64,000 nt of DNA from Vibrio inusitatus. GTDB taxonomy: Bacteria; Pseudomonadota; Gammaproteobacteria; Enterobacterales; Vibrionaceae. Every line of letters starts with the position of its first letter. Position 1 is the stretch's first letter. The notes beneath the pieces are model-generated. The model was not told the DNA's origin, did not search any database, and saw only the letters and a program-made list of their open reading frames with translations. This document shows positions 1 to 9,229 of the stretch, one piece after another. Made by a program: the position numbers and the translations under genes. The stretch is from the NCBI GenBank assembly GCA_024346935.1, contig AP024878.1, positions 248,001-312,000 of the forward strand, read 5' to 3'.

Positions 1-22
1 GCCAGAAGCATCTGCTGAGTAA
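1..22 (+). CDS. rpsF: 30S ribosomal protein S6, C-terminal end (partial)
   Basis: Only the last six codons and the TAA stop (20-22) lie in the window. They read P-E-A-S-A-E, matching the acidic, alanine-rich tail of bacterial S6. The call rests mainly on context: the next genes are priB, rpsR and rplI, and rpsF is the standard first gene of that operon. Only 8 bases separate this stop from the priB start, so the two are co-transcribed. Confidence 0.75.
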
Positions 23-30
23 TTGATTGT

Positions 31-333
31 ATGACCAATCGAATGGACTTAAGCGGCATTGTTGCTAAAGACCCAATTCGAACGCAAAGCCCCTCGGGGA
101 TATCGCATTGCCAATTTTGGCTCGAGCATCGCTCAAATGTGATGGAAGCTGAGCTTCCAAGACAGGTTTACTGTCGAATGCCTGTAGTGGTGAGTGGCAA
201 AGGGTCACACACATTAACTCAAGAACTAGTTAAAGGCAGTACAATCAGGGTAAGCGGCTTTGTTGCTTATCAAATGAGTCGAAACGGCTCAGGAAAACTG
301 GTTTTACATGCCCAAGATATCACTCAAATTTAA
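31..333 (+). CDS. priB: Primosomal replication protein N (PriB)
   Basis: PriB is a small dimeric OB-fold protein that binds single-stranded DNA and helps PriA reload DnaB at stalled forks. The 100-residue product is the usual PriB length and is a single OB fold. The sequence HCQFWLEHRS near residues 29-38 and the C-terminal KLVLHAQDITQI segment are typical of the family. It sits between rpsF and rpsR, its fixed place in gammaproteobacteria, and is presumably translated from the ribosomal-protein mRNA. An ATG start at 31 gives the family-typical MTNRM N-terminus. Confidence 0.95.
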   Translation: MTNRMDLSGIVAKDPIRTQSPSGISHCQFWLEHRSNVMEAELPRQVYCRMPVVVSGKGSHTLTQELVKGSTIRVSGFVAYQMSRNGSGKLVLHAQDITQI

Positions 334-346
334 GATCAGGAGATAG

Positions 347-577
<231 letters not shown>

Positions 578-609
578 TCGGCACCGTTTATTAAATAGAG
601 GATTAAATA

Positions 610-1062
610 ATGCAAGTTATTCTACTTGATAAAATCGGTAACCTAGGTGCACTTGGCGATACTGTTAATGTTAAATCTGGTTACGCTCGTAACTACCTTA
701 TTCCTCAAAATAAGGCAGTAATGGCTACTAAAGCTAACGTTGAAATGTTTGAAGCTCGTCGTGCTGAACTAGAAGCTAAAGTTGCTGAGCAACTAACTGC
801 TGCTCAAGCTCGTGCTGAGAAAGTTAACACTCTAGAAGCAGTTGTTATCGCTTCTAAAGCTGGTGACGAAGGCAAACTATTCGGTTCTATCGGTACTCGT
901 GACATCGCTGACGCTGTTACAGCTGCTGGCGTTGAAGTTGCTAAGAGCGAAGTTCGTCTTCCTGAAGGCGCACTACGTAACACTGGTGAGTTCGAAGTAA
1001 GCGTTCAACTTCACTCTGAAGTTTTCGCAACTGTGAACCTACAAGTTGTACCTGCAGAGTAA
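610..1062 (+). CDS. rplI: 50S ribosomal protein L9
   Basis: L9 is a two-domain protein at the base of the L1 stalk that influences frame maintenance. The 150-residue product starts [17 protein letters not shown] and carries the L9 signature around residues 13-32 (glycines, then [10 protein letters not shown]). A long central helix, roughly residues 41-75 and rich in Ala, Glu and Arg, connects the N- and C-terminal domains as in the family. Codon use is that of a highly expressed gene. It is the last gene of the operon and is followed by a clear intrinsic terminator. Confidence 0.98.
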   Translation: MQVILLDKIGNLGALGDTVNVKSGYARNYLIPQNKAVMATKANVEMFEARRAELEAKVAEQLTAAQARAEKVNTLEAVVIASKAGDEGKLFGSIGTRDIADAVTAAGVEVAKSEVRLPEGALRNTGEFEVSVQLHSEVFATVNLQVVPAE

Positions 1063-1086
1063 TTCTTTACTCTAAAGACGATTTGA

Positions 1087-1117
1087 AAACACCGGCCTTG
1101 GCCGGTGTTTTTTTTAT
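1087..1117 (+). terminator. Intrinsic terminator of the rpsF-priB-rpsR-rplI operon
   Basis: A perfect GC-rich stem, AACACCGGCC pairing with GGCCGGTGTT across a two-base loop, is followed by a run of eight T. On the opposite strand the stem is followed by TTTTC, so it may also stop the convergent DUF481 gene weakly. Confidence 0.92.
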
Positions 1118-1134
1118 CTAAAATATGGGGATAG

Positions 1135-1893
1135 CTAAAAAAGGAACAATAAGTTTACCGACAGTATAGAGTCTGTATTACTCAATCCATTTGGAACCTT
1201 ATTGTGATATTGGCGGTTATGTACCAATTTAAGCGCTATATCAGCGGTGATTTCATTGATTACTGAAATCTCTGTATCGGTACGGGTATTACTTTCACCA
1301 GCAACCACAGTCAGTTTTCCACCAATCGACAATGTTTTAATGGGCTTCCAAGTCGCAGCCAAGTTGCCACGAATGATCGCCTCTTTAACGACGTCAGGAA
1401 AAACAATGTCATCATCATCGATCTCATCAAGGTTGGGTTCTTGATAGCGATAGCCGGGACCTAGTTCGCCTTCTATTAGCCAATGTTTACTGTTAGTTAA
1501 CTGATAACCTAGACCAGCAGATATGGTGTAATCTGTATAGTAAGCGCTGTATTTCGAGTCATAGCCACTAAAACTTGAATATGCATAGCTCTTGGAGCCT
1601 AACTTATAATCCGCTTGAAGGTCGTAGGTTGATTGACGTTTATCTTCTTCCCCGTCTTTGTATAACAGGTAATATTTCCATTCGCCGGTTGCACGATAGC
1701 GGTTCTTGGTGTATTCGCCACTGAGTCGAGCGTTTAGCGATTCAGAATCTGAATTTCCAGAGTGAGCCTGATAACCAAATTCTACTTCGCTCTTGAAGGG
1801 GGAAGGGCTCTCGATATCCGTATCAGTAAGCTCTTCCGCATGGAGCACTGAGCACATCAGAGACCCCAGACAAAATAGCAGTTTTTTCGACAC
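1135..1893 (-). CDS. DUF481-family outer-membrane protein (YdiY-like)
   Basis: The 252-residue product has a Sec signal peptide (MSKKLLFCLGSLMCSVLHA, cleavage near residue 19) followed by alternating hydrophobic and aromatic beta-strands. It ends in the aromatic C-terminus LLFLF expected for an outer-membrane barrel recognised by the BAM complex. The segments FGYQAHSGNSDSESLNARL and the W-K-Y-Y-L-L-Y strand resemble the DUF481 family, whose members are called salt-induced outer-membrane proteins; the molecular function is unknown. It converges on rplI and diverges from dnaB. The family call is by pattern only. Confidence 0.75.
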   Translation of the reverse strand: MSKKLLFCLGSLMCSVLHAEELTDTDIESPSPFKSEVEFGYQAHSGNSDSESLNARLSGEYTKNRYRATGEWKYYLLYKDGEEDKRQSTYDLQADYKLGSKSYAYSSFSGYDSKYSAYYTDYTISAGLGYQLTNSKHWLIEGELGPGYRYQEPNLDEIDDDDIVFPDVVKEAIIRGNLAATWKPIKTLSIGGKLTVVAGESNTRTDTEISVINEITADIALKLVHNRQYHNKVPNGLSNTDSILSVNLLFLF

Positions 1894-2040
1894 GAAATAC
1901 CTCTAGCATAAAATAGCGCTGGCGCATTGTACCCCAACTTATTGATTAAGCGTCAAGCTTAGGTAAAAATTATACAATGGGTGTCCACTCAACTTCAAAC
2001 CTGTCACTCTTTAGACAACGTCAATAAGTGGTTAGTTTTT

Positions 2041-2098
2041 ATGATGATATCTATTAAAGATAATTTTCTAAACACATCATCATTAGCATTGGTATAAT
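2041..2098 (+). promoter_or_regulatory. Predicted dnaB-alr promoter with upstream inverted repeat
   Basis: A consensus -10 hexamer TATAAT lies at 2093-2098, 30 bases before the dnaB ATG; the -35 region is weak. An 8-base inverted repeat, ATGATGAT (2041-2048) and ATCATCAT (2076-2083), flanks an AT-rich 27-base stretch just upstream and overlaps the -35 position. It could be an operator, but that is inference. Confidence 0.5.
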
Positions 2099-2128
2099 GC
2101 AAATAACAGCAAGTCACTGAGCACATTC

Positions 2129-3529
2129 ATGGTAGATCAACGAACAAACACAAAACAAGATTCCCAAGTCGATGCAATCAAAGCGCCTCCACATTCATTA
2201 GAGGCTGAGCAGTCGGTAATTGGTGGATTATTGCTGGATAATGAGCGTTGGGATACAGTTGCCGAAAAAGTGATGGCAACAGACTTTTATAGTCGCCCAC
2301 ATAGATTGATCTTTGAAGCGGTAATAACTCTTCTTGAAGACAGCCAACCACTTGATTTAATTACGCTATCCGAATTCTTAGAGCGTCGAGAGCAACTTGA
2401 AGATGTAGGTGGATTTGCTTATCTCGCTGACCTTGTAAAGAACACACCGAGTGCGGCAAACATCAATGCGTATGCGGAGATAGTGGCAGAGCGGGCCGTC
2501 GTTCGAAATCTTATTGGTGTTGCTAATGAAATTGCAGATGCAGGTTATGATCCACAAGGTCGTTCATCCAGTGATCTTGTCGACTTTGCTGAGAGTAAGG
2601 TCTTTGCGATTGCAGAGGAGCGAAGTAGTGAAAAAGATGGTCCGCAGAACGTAGATAACATTCTTGAGAAAACGCTGGAGCGCATTGAGGAGTTATACAA
2701 AACTCCGCAAGATGGTGTAACCGGTGTGGATTCTGGCTTTAATGACCTAAACAAGAAAACAGCAGGTCTTCAACCTTCTGATCTAATAATCGTTGCAGCT
2801 CGTCCATCTATGGGTAAAACCACATTTGCAATGAACCTGTGTGAAAACGCAGCGATGAGCTCCGATAAGCCGGTTTTAATCTTCTCCCTAGAGATGCCCT
2901 CAGAACAGATTATGATGAGGATGCTTGCCTCTTTATCTCGTGTTGACCAAACGAAGATTCGTACTGGTCAGTTAGACGATGAAGACTGGGCTCGTATTTC
3001 ATCTACGATGGGCATTCTGATGCAAAAGAAGAATATGTTCATTGATGATAGTTCTGGTCTAACACCAACAGAATTACGCTCTCGTGCAAGACGAATCGCC
3101 CGTGATAATGGAGGATTAAGTCTTATCATGGTCGATTATCTGCAGTTAATGCGTGTACCTGGTATGCAAGATAATCGTACTTTAGAGATATCTGAAATAT
3201 CACGTTCCTTGAAAGCACTAGCGAAAGAACTGCAAGTACCGGTTGTCGCGCTTTCTCAGCTCAACCGTTCTTTGGAACAACGTGCTGATAAACGTCCGAT
3301 CAACTCAGATCTTCGTGAATCAGGTGCGATCGAGCAGGATGCCGATTTGATCATGTTTATTTACCGAGATGAAGTTTACAACCCAGACAGTTCCATGAAA
3401 GGAACCGCAGAGATCATTCTTGGTAAGCAGCGTAACGGCCCAATCGGTTCTGTCCGTTTAACATTCCAAGGACAGTTCTCTCGTTTTGATAACTATGCAG
3501 GTCCAGCATTCGATTATGATGACGAGTAG
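2129..3529 (+). CDS. dnaB: Replicative DNA helicase DnaB
   Basis: DnaB is the hexameric 5'-3' helicase that unwinds the fork ahead of the replisome. The 466-residue product has the N-terminal primase-interacting domain (about residues 20-125, starting PPHSLEAEQSVIGGLL), a linker, and the RecA-like ATPase domain. The Walker A motif ARPSMGKTTFA is near residues 223-233 and the Walker B / VDYLQLM segment near residues 337-343; the arginine-finger region KGTAEIILGKQRNGP follows near the C-terminus. There is no intein. The alr start lies 8 bases downstream, so dnaB and alr form an operon. Confidence 0.98.
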   Translation: MVDQRTNTKQDSQVDAIKAPPHSLEAEQSVIGGLLLDNERWDTVAEKVMATDFYSRPHRLIFEAVITLLEDSQPLDLITLSEFLERREQLEDVGGFAYLADLVKNTPSAANINAYAEIVAERAVVRNLIGVANEIADAGYDPQGRSSSDLVDFAESKVFAIAEERSSEKDGPQNVDNILEKTLERIEELYKTPQDGVTGVDSGFNDLNKKTAGLQPSDLIIVAARPSMGKTTFAMNLCENAAMSSDKPVLIFSLEMPSEQIMMRMLASLSRVDQTKIRTGQLDDEDWARISSTMGILMQKKNMFIDDSSGLTPTELRSRARRIARDNGGLSLIMVDYLQLMRVPGMQDNRTLEISEISRSLKALAKELQVPVVALSQLNRSLEQRADKRPINSDLRESGAIEQDADLIMFIYRDEVYNPDSSMKGTAEIILGKQRNGPIGSVRLTFQGQFSRFDNYAGPAFDYDDE

Positions 3530-3537
3530 GAAGCGGT

Positions 3538-4632
3538 ATGAGTAGATTAAAAGCTGCTGTAGCATCAATTAATACAGATGCTCTTTGCCACAATATAGAA
3601 TTACTGCATAAGCAAGCGCCTAACAGTCGTTTGCTCGCGGTTGTTAAGGCCAATGGTTATGGACATGGCTTAATAGAAGTGGCCAAACACGCCGAAGGTG
3701 CCGATGCCTTTGGTGTGGCTCGCATAGAAGAAGCATTGCAACTTCGCGCCGGTGGTATTGTTAAACCTGTATTGTTACTCGAAGGATTTTACTCGGCGAG
3801 TGATTTACCTATCTTAGTCGCCAATAACATACAAACCGTGGTGCATTGCGAAGAGCAACTAGACGCTCTAGAACAAGCAGAACTGGAAAGTCCTGTTGTT
3901 GTGTGGTTGAAAATGGATACAGGAATGCACCGTTTAGGTGTGCGTCCTGAACATTATGATGAGTATATTCAACGCCTACATAACTGCAAAAATGTAGCTC
4001 ACCCTTTGCGTTATATGAGTCACTTTGGCTGCGCAGACGAACTAGATAATCCAATCACTTCGCAACAAATTGAGCTTTTTAAAAATACGACGGCTAATTG
4101 CACGGGTGAGCGCTCAATTGCTGCTTCTTCGGGCATATTGTCTCGCAGTGATAGCCATTTTGAGTGGGTACGACCTGGCATAATCATGTATGGGGTGTCT
4201 CCGTTCAGTGACAACGATGCACAGCAGTTAGGCTATCGCCCAGTCATGACTTTGCGTTCACACCTTATTGCGGTTAACGAACTTAAGGCTGGTGAAAGCG
4301 TAGGATATGGTGCAAATTGGACTTCAGAACGAGATACTAAAATCGGTGTGATAGCGGTCGGGTATGGTGATGGTTACCCTCGTATGGCACCAAATGGCAC
4401 ACCTGTCTTGGTCAACAACCGCAAGGTTCCATTAGTTGGAAGAGTATCGATGGATATGCTGACCGTGGACCTTGGGCCTGATGCAAGCGATAAGGTCGGT
4501 GATCCTTCCGTGCTTTGGGGAGAGGCTTTACCCGTAGAGGAAGTAGCAAGGTATGTAGGAACTATTGGCTATGAGTTAGTGACAAAACTCACCTCACGAG
4601 TGATACCTGTTTACACTAAAGACAGCATTTAG
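3538..4632 (+). CDS. alr: Alanine racemase (biosynthetic, PLP-dependent)
   Basis: Alr interconverts L- and D-alanine and supplies D-Ala for peptidoglycan. The 364-residue product shows the PLP-binding lysine in LLAVVKANGYGHG (Lys37) and the second catalytic base, the Tyr of VGYGANW (Tyr257). The substrate-site segment GRVSMDMLTVDL lies in the C-terminal beta domain. An AGGAAG ribosome-binding site within the end of dnaB precedes ATG 3538. The length fits the housekeeping Alr rather than the longer broad-spectrum periplasmic racemases of Vibrio, and there is no signal peptide. Confidence 0.95.
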   Translation: MSRLKAAVASINTDALCHNIELLHKQAPNSRLLAVVKANGYGHGLIEVAKHAEGADAFGVARIEEALQLRAGGIVKPVLLLEGFYSASDLPILVANNIQTVVHCEEQLDALEQAELESPVVVWLKMDTGMHRLGVRPEHYDEYIQRLHNCKNVAHPLRYMSHFGCADELDNPITSQQIELFKNTTANCTGERSIAASSGILSRSDSHFEWVRPGIIMYGVSPFSDNDAQQLGYRPVMTLRSHLIAVNELKAGESVGYGANWTSERDTKIGVIAVGYGDGYPRMAPNGTPVLVNNRKVPLVGRVSMDMLTVDLGPDASDKVGDPSVLWGEALPVEEVARYVGTIGYELVTKLTSRVIPVYTKDSI

Positions 4633-4665
4633 CAGATTAAAATGTGAACTGAGTCAATAACTGCG

Positions 4666-4677
4666 TGAAACGCTTCA
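4666..4677. promoter_or_regulatory. Putative Cra (FruR) operator upstream of pgi
   Basis: TGAAACGCTTCA fits the Cra/FruR recognition pattern TGAAWCGNTTCA and is nearly palindromic. It lies about 170 bases before the pgi start, in the 217-base alr-pgi gap. Cra governs glycolytic and gluconeogenic genes in gammaproteobacteria, so control of pgi is reasonable, but the site is a sequence match only. Confidence 0.45.
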
Positions 4678-4849
4678 GTGATAATCCCAAATCGACCCCA
4701 GAACACGGTACATTAGAACAAATTATTTGAAGTGGTGGTGCGGAACAATGCACGGCCACTAGAACCAGTATCAGGGGCGTTTAACAATTGAGTGGCTTGT
4801 CTGCCCTTTGTTGAGCACAACTTAAAATTAGAAATAATGGGAACTCACA

Positions 4850-6502
4850 ATGTTGAAAAACATCAATCCGACGCATACCGATGCTTGGAAAGCCTTAACT
4901 GCTCACTTTGAATCAGCTCAAGATATGGAGATGAAAGATCTCTTTGCACAAGACTCAGAGCGTTTTGATAACTTCTCTAAAAAATTCGGCGACGACATCC
5001 TAGTCGACTATTCAAAGAACTTAGTGAACAACGAGACGATGAAGCACCTGTTTGATCTTGCTAAACAAACAGAACTGAAGTCTGCGATCGACGCAATGTT
5101 CTCTGGCGAGACCATCAACAAGACGGAAGGACGTTCAGTTCTTCATACTGCACTTCGTAACCGCAGCAATACGCCAGTAGTGGTTAATGGCGAAGATGTA
5201 ATGCCAGCAGTGAACGCTGTACTTGAAAAGATTAAATCTTTTACTGATCGCGTTATTGATGGTGAGTGGAAAGGGTACACAGGCAAAGCTATCACTGATG
5301 TAGTGAACATCGGTATCGGTGGCTCTGATCTAGGTCCATTCATGGTGACTGAGGCATTAGCCCCATACAAGAATCACCTAAACCTGCACTTCGTTTCTAA
5401 CGTTGATGGCACACACATTGCTGAAACTCTTAAGAAAGTGAACCCAGAAACAACATTGTTCTTGGTGGCTTCTAAGACGTTCACTACTCAAGAAACAATG
5501 ACTAACGCACACAGTGCGCGTGATTGGTTCCTTGCTGAAGCACAAGATGAAGCACACGTAGCTAAGCACTTCGCTGCTCTTTCTACCAATGGCGAAGCAG
5601 TGTCAGAGTTTGGTATTGATACTGATAACATGTTTGAGTTCTGGGACTGGGTTGGTGGCCGTTACTCCTTATGGTCTGCAATCGGTCTTTCTATTGCATT
5701 AGGTGTAGGCTACGACAACTTTGTTGAGCTCCTTGCGGGTGCTCACGAGATGGATAACCATTTCAAGTCAACAGACCTTGAGAACAACATTCCAACAATT
5801 CTTGCGCTTATTGGAATTTGGTACAACAACTTCCACGGTGCTGAGTCTGAGACGATTCTTCCATACGACCAATACATGCACCGTTTTGCTGCTTACTTCC
5901 AGCAAGGCAACATGGAATCAAACGGTAAGTACACTGACCGTAATGGCGATGCTGTTGATTACCAAACTGGTCCAATTATTTGGGGTGAACCAGGTACTAA
6001 CGGTCAACACGCGTTCTACCAGTTGATCCACCAAGGAACTAAACTGATTCCGTGTGATTTCATTGCACCAGCAATCAGCCACAACCCAACGGGTGACCAC
6101 CACCAGAAACTAATGTCGAACTTCTTTGCTCAGACAGAAGCATTGGCGTTTGGTAAGTCTCGTGAAGTGGTTGAAGCTGAGCTTGTAGCCGCGGGTAAAT
6201 CTGCACAAGAAGTGGCTGAACTAGCACCATTTAAAGTATTTGAAGGCAACCGCCCAACAAACTCTATCCTTGTGAAGCAAATTACTCCGCGCACGCTGGG
6301 TAACCTAATTGCAATGTACGAGCACAAGATCTTCGTTCAAGGTGTTATTTGGAACATCTTTACCTTTGATCAGTGGGGCGTGGAGCTAGGTAAACAACTA
6401 GCAAACCAAATCCTTCCTGAGCTAGCTGACGGCTCTGCAGTTGATTCGCATGATAGCTCTACTAACGGTTTGATTAACGCATTTAAACAATACAAAGCGT
6501 AA
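4850..6502 (+). CDS. pgi: Glucose-6-phosphate isomerase
   Basis: Pgi interconverts glucose-6-phosphate and fructose-6-phosphate in the cytoplasm. The 550-residue product matches the enterobacterial/Vibrio length. Family motifs are present: [11 protein letters not shown] near residue 150, the first signature [16 protein letters not shown] near residues 265-280, and the active-site segment [15 protein letters not shown] near residue 385. A GGGAAC ribosome-binding site lies 6-10 bases before ATG 4850. It has its own upstream gap holding a possible Cra site, and ends at an intrinsic terminator, so it is probably monocistronic. Confidence 0.98.
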   Translation: MLKNINPTHTDAWKALTAHFESAQDMEMKDLFAQDSERFDNFSKKFGDDILVDYSKNLVNNETMKHLFDLAKQTELKSAIDAMFSGETINKTEGRSVLHTALRNRSNTPVVVNGEDVMPAVNAVLEKIKSFTDRVIDGEWKGYTGKAITDVVNIGIGGSDLGPFMVTEALAPYKNHLNLHFVSNVDGTHIAETLKKVNPETTLFLVASKTFTTQETMTNAHSARDWFLAEAQDEAHVAKHFAALSTNGEAVSEFGIDTDNMFEFWDWVGGRYSLWSAIGLSIALGVGYDNFVELLAGAHEMDNHFKSTDLENNIPTILALIGIWYNNFHGAESETILPYDQYMHRFAAYFQQGNMESNGKYTDRNGDAVDYQTGPIIWGEPGTNGQHAFYQLIHQGTKLIPCDFIAPAISHNPTGDHHQKLMSNFFAQTEALAFGKSREVVEAELVAAGKSAQEVAELAPFKVFEGNRPTNSILVKQITPRTLGNLIAMYEHKIFVQGVIWNIFTFDQWGVELGKQLANQILPELADGSAVDSHDSSTNGLINAFKQYKA

Positions 6503-6518
6503 TTTATCTAACGTTATA

Positions 6519-6548
6519 TAAGACCAGCTTTAGTGCTGGTCTTTTTTA
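6519..6548 (+). terminator. Intrinsic terminator after pgi
   Basis: The stem AGACCAGC (6521-6528) pairs with GCTGGTCT (6535-6542) around a six-base loop and runs into a T tract. Confidence 0.9.
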
Positions 6549-6623
6549 TGCCTGTAATAAACTGGTCTATTTTATAGACAGGATGTAGAATACGGCCTCA
6601 TTTTTATTCGTGGATTGAACCTT

Positions 6624-7604
6624 ATGTACCCATCTTCTAGACTCTCTGTCGCTCCAATGCTTGATTGGACGGATCGTCATTGTCGATATTTTCACAGGTT
6701 GCTATCGCAAAACACTTTGTTGTATACCGAGATGATAACAACGGGTGCGATTATTCATGGTAAGGGTGACTTTCTACGTTTTAACGAACAAGAGCATCCA
6801 ATTTCTCTGCAACTTGGCGGATCAAACGTAAAAGATCTAGCGCACTGTGCAAAACTGGCAGAAGAGCGCGGTTATGATGAAGTGAACCTTAATGTCGGTT
6901 GTCCATCTGATAGAGTCCAAAATGGTCGGTTTGGCGCTTGCCTAATGGCTGAACCACAATTGGTTGCGGATTGCATTGCCGAAATGAAATCTGTAGTCGA
7001 TATTCCAGTGACAGTAAAAACTCGTATTGGTATCGACGATCAAGATTCGTATGAGTTTTTGACGGACTTTGTTTCTACAGTTAATGAGAAGGGTGGCTGT
7101 GAGCACTTTACTATTCATGCGCGTAAAGCGTGGCTGAGTGGACTTAGCCCGAAAGAAAATCGCGAGATCCCGCCATTGGATTATCCTCGTGCTTATCAGA
7201 TTAAGAAAGATTTCCCTCATTTAGATATTGCTGTTAACGGTGGTGTGAAAACCTTAGAAGAAACGTTAGAGCATCTTGAGTATCTTGATGGCGTGATGAT
7301 TGGTCGAGAAGCTTATCAAAATCCATACCTGTTAGCAGAAGTGGACCAGCGTATATTTGGTCAAGACAAGCCGGTTATTAAGCGCAGTGAAGTGGTTGAG
7401 CTTATGTACCCATACATCGAACAACAACTTTCGGAAGGCGCTTACCTAGGGCATATCACTCGTCACATGCTAGGATTATTCCAAAGCATGCCTGGCGCAC
7501 GCCAATGGCGACGTTATATCAGTGAAAATGCACATAAGCCGGGTTCTGGTATTGAGGTGGTTGAGGCTGCATTGGCTAAAATCCCTAAAGAGCTAGGTGT
7601 GTAA
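6624..7604 (+). CDS. dusA: tRNA-dihydrouridine(20/20a) synthase DusA
   Basis: DusA is an FMN enzyme that reduces uridine to dihydrouridine in the tRNA D-loop. Near the N-terminus the product reads [17 protein letters not shown], the DusA hallmark. The catalytic Cys is in the [14 protein letters not shown] segment near residue 95; the FMN-phosphate segments AVNGGVKT and [12 protein letters not shown] follow. The C-terminal helical tRNA-binding domain includes [15 protein letters not shown]. The ATG at 6624 is preferred, giving 326 residues; an in-frame TTG at 6615 would add three. Neither start has a strong Shine-Dalgarno sequence. Confidence 0.95.
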   Translation: MYPSSRLSVAPMLDWTDRHCRYFHRLLSQNTLLYTEMITTGAIIHGKGDFLRFNEQEHPISLQLGGSNVKDLAHCAKLAEERGYDEVNLNVGCPSDRVQNGRFGACLMAEPQLVADCIAEMKSVVDIPVTVKTRIGIDDQDSYEFLTDFVSTVNEKGGCEHFTIHARKAWLSGLSPKENREIPPLDYPRAYQIKKDFPHLDIAVNGGVKTLEETLEHLEYLDGVMIGREAYQNPYLLAEVDQRIFGQDKPVIKRSEVVELMYPYIEQQLSEGAYLGHITRHMLGLFQSMPGARQWRRYISENAHKPGSGIEVVEAALAKIPKELGV

Positions 7605-7647
7605 AACTCACCATTAACTGGTTATTTTCACTACATTCAATTCATCC

Positions 7648-7682
7648 AAGGGCCTTTACATACAGTGAAGGCCTTTTTTATT
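7648..7682 (+). terminator. Intrinsic terminator after dusA
   Basis: GGCCTT (7651-7656) pairs with AAGGCC (7668-7673 region) across a loop, followed by seven T. This separates dusA from the sigma-54 promoter of pspG. Confidence 0.8.
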
Positions 7683-7716
7683 AACTTTAATCAGGGGCTT
7701 AGCATCCAATGCAAGG

Positions 7717-7733
7717 TTGGCACTGTACTTGCT
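7717..7733 (+). promoter_or_regulatory. Sigma-54 promoter of pspG
   Basis: TTGGCACTGTACTTGCT is an essentially perfect RpoN promoter: the GG of the -24 element (7719-7720) and the GC of the -12 element (7731-7732) are separated by exactly ten bases. pspG is a known sigma-54/PspF target in enterobacteria, which supports the call. A PspF enhancer would be expected 80-130 bases upstream, within the dusA terminator region; I cannot point to one. Confidence 0.92.
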
Positions 7734-7803
7734 TTCTAACTGTAATCATGGGGTTTAAACACGATGTTACCCCTACTTATTAATCTGTAGTTGGAGAGTA
7801 TCT

Positions 7804-8010
7804 ATGTTTGAGCTACTTATGTTGTTGATGTTCTTTGGTGTATTTTTCTTTACGGGTCTGACTTTCTTTGGCCTATTAATGGCATTTTTTGTCGTATTTG
7901 CATTCAGCCTAGTGCTAGGTTTACTGGGAGTCGCACTTAAGTTCTTGCCTTATATTCTACTTGCAGTTGTGATCTACTGGGTGCTTAAGCGTACAAGTGC
8001 ATGTTCATGA
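7804..8010 (+). CDS. pspG: Phage shock protein G
   Basis: PspG is a small inner-membrane effector of the phage-shock (envelope stress) response. The 68-residue product is almost wholly hydrophobic with two or three membrane segments (about residues 3-20, 22-45 and 48-63). It shares the MxELL start and the (K)LLPxxLLAxxxxWVxK C-terminal pattern of E. coli PspG. A GGAGAG ribosome-binding site lies 7 bases before ATG 7804. The perfect sigma-54 promoter about 70 bases upstream agrees with control by PspF. It is shorter at the C-terminus than E. coli PspG. Confidence 0.88.
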   Translation: MFELLMLLMFFGVFFFTGLTFFGLLMAFFVVFAFSLVLGLLGVALKFLPYILLAVVIYWVLKRTSACS

Positions 8011-8093
8011 TGTTAGTTATTGATTTAACTAAGGTGTATGTATGCTAGTATCTGCTCATAAAGTAACGAATTTAGTTTTCTTGGGAGTGGAAA

Positions 8094-8753
8094 ATGAACA
8101 AATGCACTTTAATTGCGGTCGTAGGAGCCAGTGCATTAGCAAGTTCTTGGTCGGTGCAGGCAAAAGTCGCTGAACCAGGTGTTCATGGTAAAGTTACTGC
8201 AGACATGTTCTGGGGTAGCACTAAGATCAGAGAAACTCGTCAAGAAGATGATGAGATTCCGGTTCTTGCTGCGCAAATTGAGCACGATGTGCCTTATTTG
8301 CCTAACTTTAGAATCCGTTATACTGCGTTAGATACCCAATACATTGCTCATGATAAGTTCGATTACACTTTCTATTATCGACCTTTGAGAACTGAAAATC
8401 TTGAGTTGGATCTTGGCTTCACTTTGACTGACTATCGCAATAGTTTCTATGAAGATACCGATACAGGTGAAAGTGGTGATTTTGATGGCATTATCTTTAG
8501 TTGGTATGCCAATGCATTAATCGCTGTTCCTAATACAAACCTAGCGGTCATCGGTGAGTTTGATTTTGGTGAAACATCTGATATTAAATCAGCCGACTTA
8601 ACAGCTGGTTTACAATACACCTTCGACCTAGATTCAGTTGATTTGGTTGTACGCGGTGGTTATCGTGTGTTGGACTACACCTTTAAAGAGTTCGATAGTA
8701 AAGCCTATGGCTTTGTCGACGGCTGGTTTGTTGGCGGACAAGTCGCTTTTTAA
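8094..8753 (+). CDS. Outer-membrane beta-barrel protein (TIGR04219-like)
   Basis: The 219-residue product has a signal peptide (MNKCTLIAVVGASALASSWSV..., cleavage near residue 23 after VQA). Alternating polar and hydrophobic strands follow, ending in VGGQVAF, a classic outer-membrane C-terminal phenylalanine. The PNFRIRYTALD and TYDF-like strand pattern resembles TIGR04219, a marine gammaproteobacterial barrel family of unknown function. It has a good GGAGTGG ribosome-binding site and its own terminator, so it is monocistronic. The family name is recalled from pattern and needs a profile search. Confidence 0.7.
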   Translation: MNKCTLIAVVGASALASSWSVQAKVAEPGVHGKVTADMFWGSTKIRETRQEDDEIPVLAAQIEHDVPYLPNFRIRYTALDTQYIAHDKFDYTFYYRPLRTENLELDLGFTLTDYRNSFYEDTDTGESGDFDGIIFSWYANALIAVPNTNLAVIGEFDFGETSDIKSADLTAGLQYTFDLDSVDLVVRGGYRVLDYTFKEFDSKAYGFVDGWFVGGQVAF

Positions 8754-8769
8754 AGTACCTATTAGAATG

Positions 8770-8799
8770 ATAAAGCCCATCTCCGGATGGGTTTTTTAT
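8770..8799 (+). terminator. Intrinsic terminator after the beta-barrel gene
   Basis: GCCCATC pairs with GATGGGT around TCCG and runs into six T. Confidence 0.9.
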
Positions 8800-8892
8800 T
8801 GCCTATCGTTTTGTAATTGATAGCTGTTCTCAATTCGCATTTTTGCGCGTTTGGTCCATCATTAGTAGAGTTGAATAGGAGCAAGCGGTTAT

Positions 8893-9123
8893 ATGACAAT
8901 CAATGAACTTCGTGTGTTATATCGCTCTGAGCGTTTGGTGGAAGCAATCGTAGAACAAGCTGATCAAGATGGCTTATGGGTGGTAGAGTTTAGAGACAGT
9001 CGTGGCGGAATACTTGCTCTTACTGATCCGCAAGGAGAACAGCGCTATTACAATGACTTAGATTCGGCCTCTAAGAGTGCGATGGCTGTTGGGTTTAGCC
9101 AAGTGAGAGTTGAAGTCTTGTAG
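8893..9123 (+). CDS. Small conserved protein of unknown function
   Basis: I do not recognise this 76-residue protein. It starts with a short helix (MTINELRVLYRSERLVEAIV), followed by what looks like a compact beta sheet with the pattern LWVVEFRDSRGGILALTDPQGEQRYY, and ends in a second helix and strand. It is soluble, slightly acidic, without Cys, signal peptide or membrane segment. An AGGAG ribosome-binding site lies about 11 bases before the ATG. It stands alone, 106 bases before cysJ. From memory a similar small gene precedes cysJ in other vibrios, so a conserved partner role is possible but unproven. Confidence 0.75.
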   Translation: MTINELRVLYRSERLVEAIVEQADQDGLWVVEFRDSRGGILALTDPQGEQRYYNDLDSASKSAMAVGFSQVRVEVL

Positions 9124-9229
9124 GTAAAATACTTTTTCATTCCTTTTGATTATTAAACATACCCCTTTATTCTTTATTGCTATTACAAATAGTAGGTAAT
9201 CTTATGGTCACGTAATATACAGGGATAAC

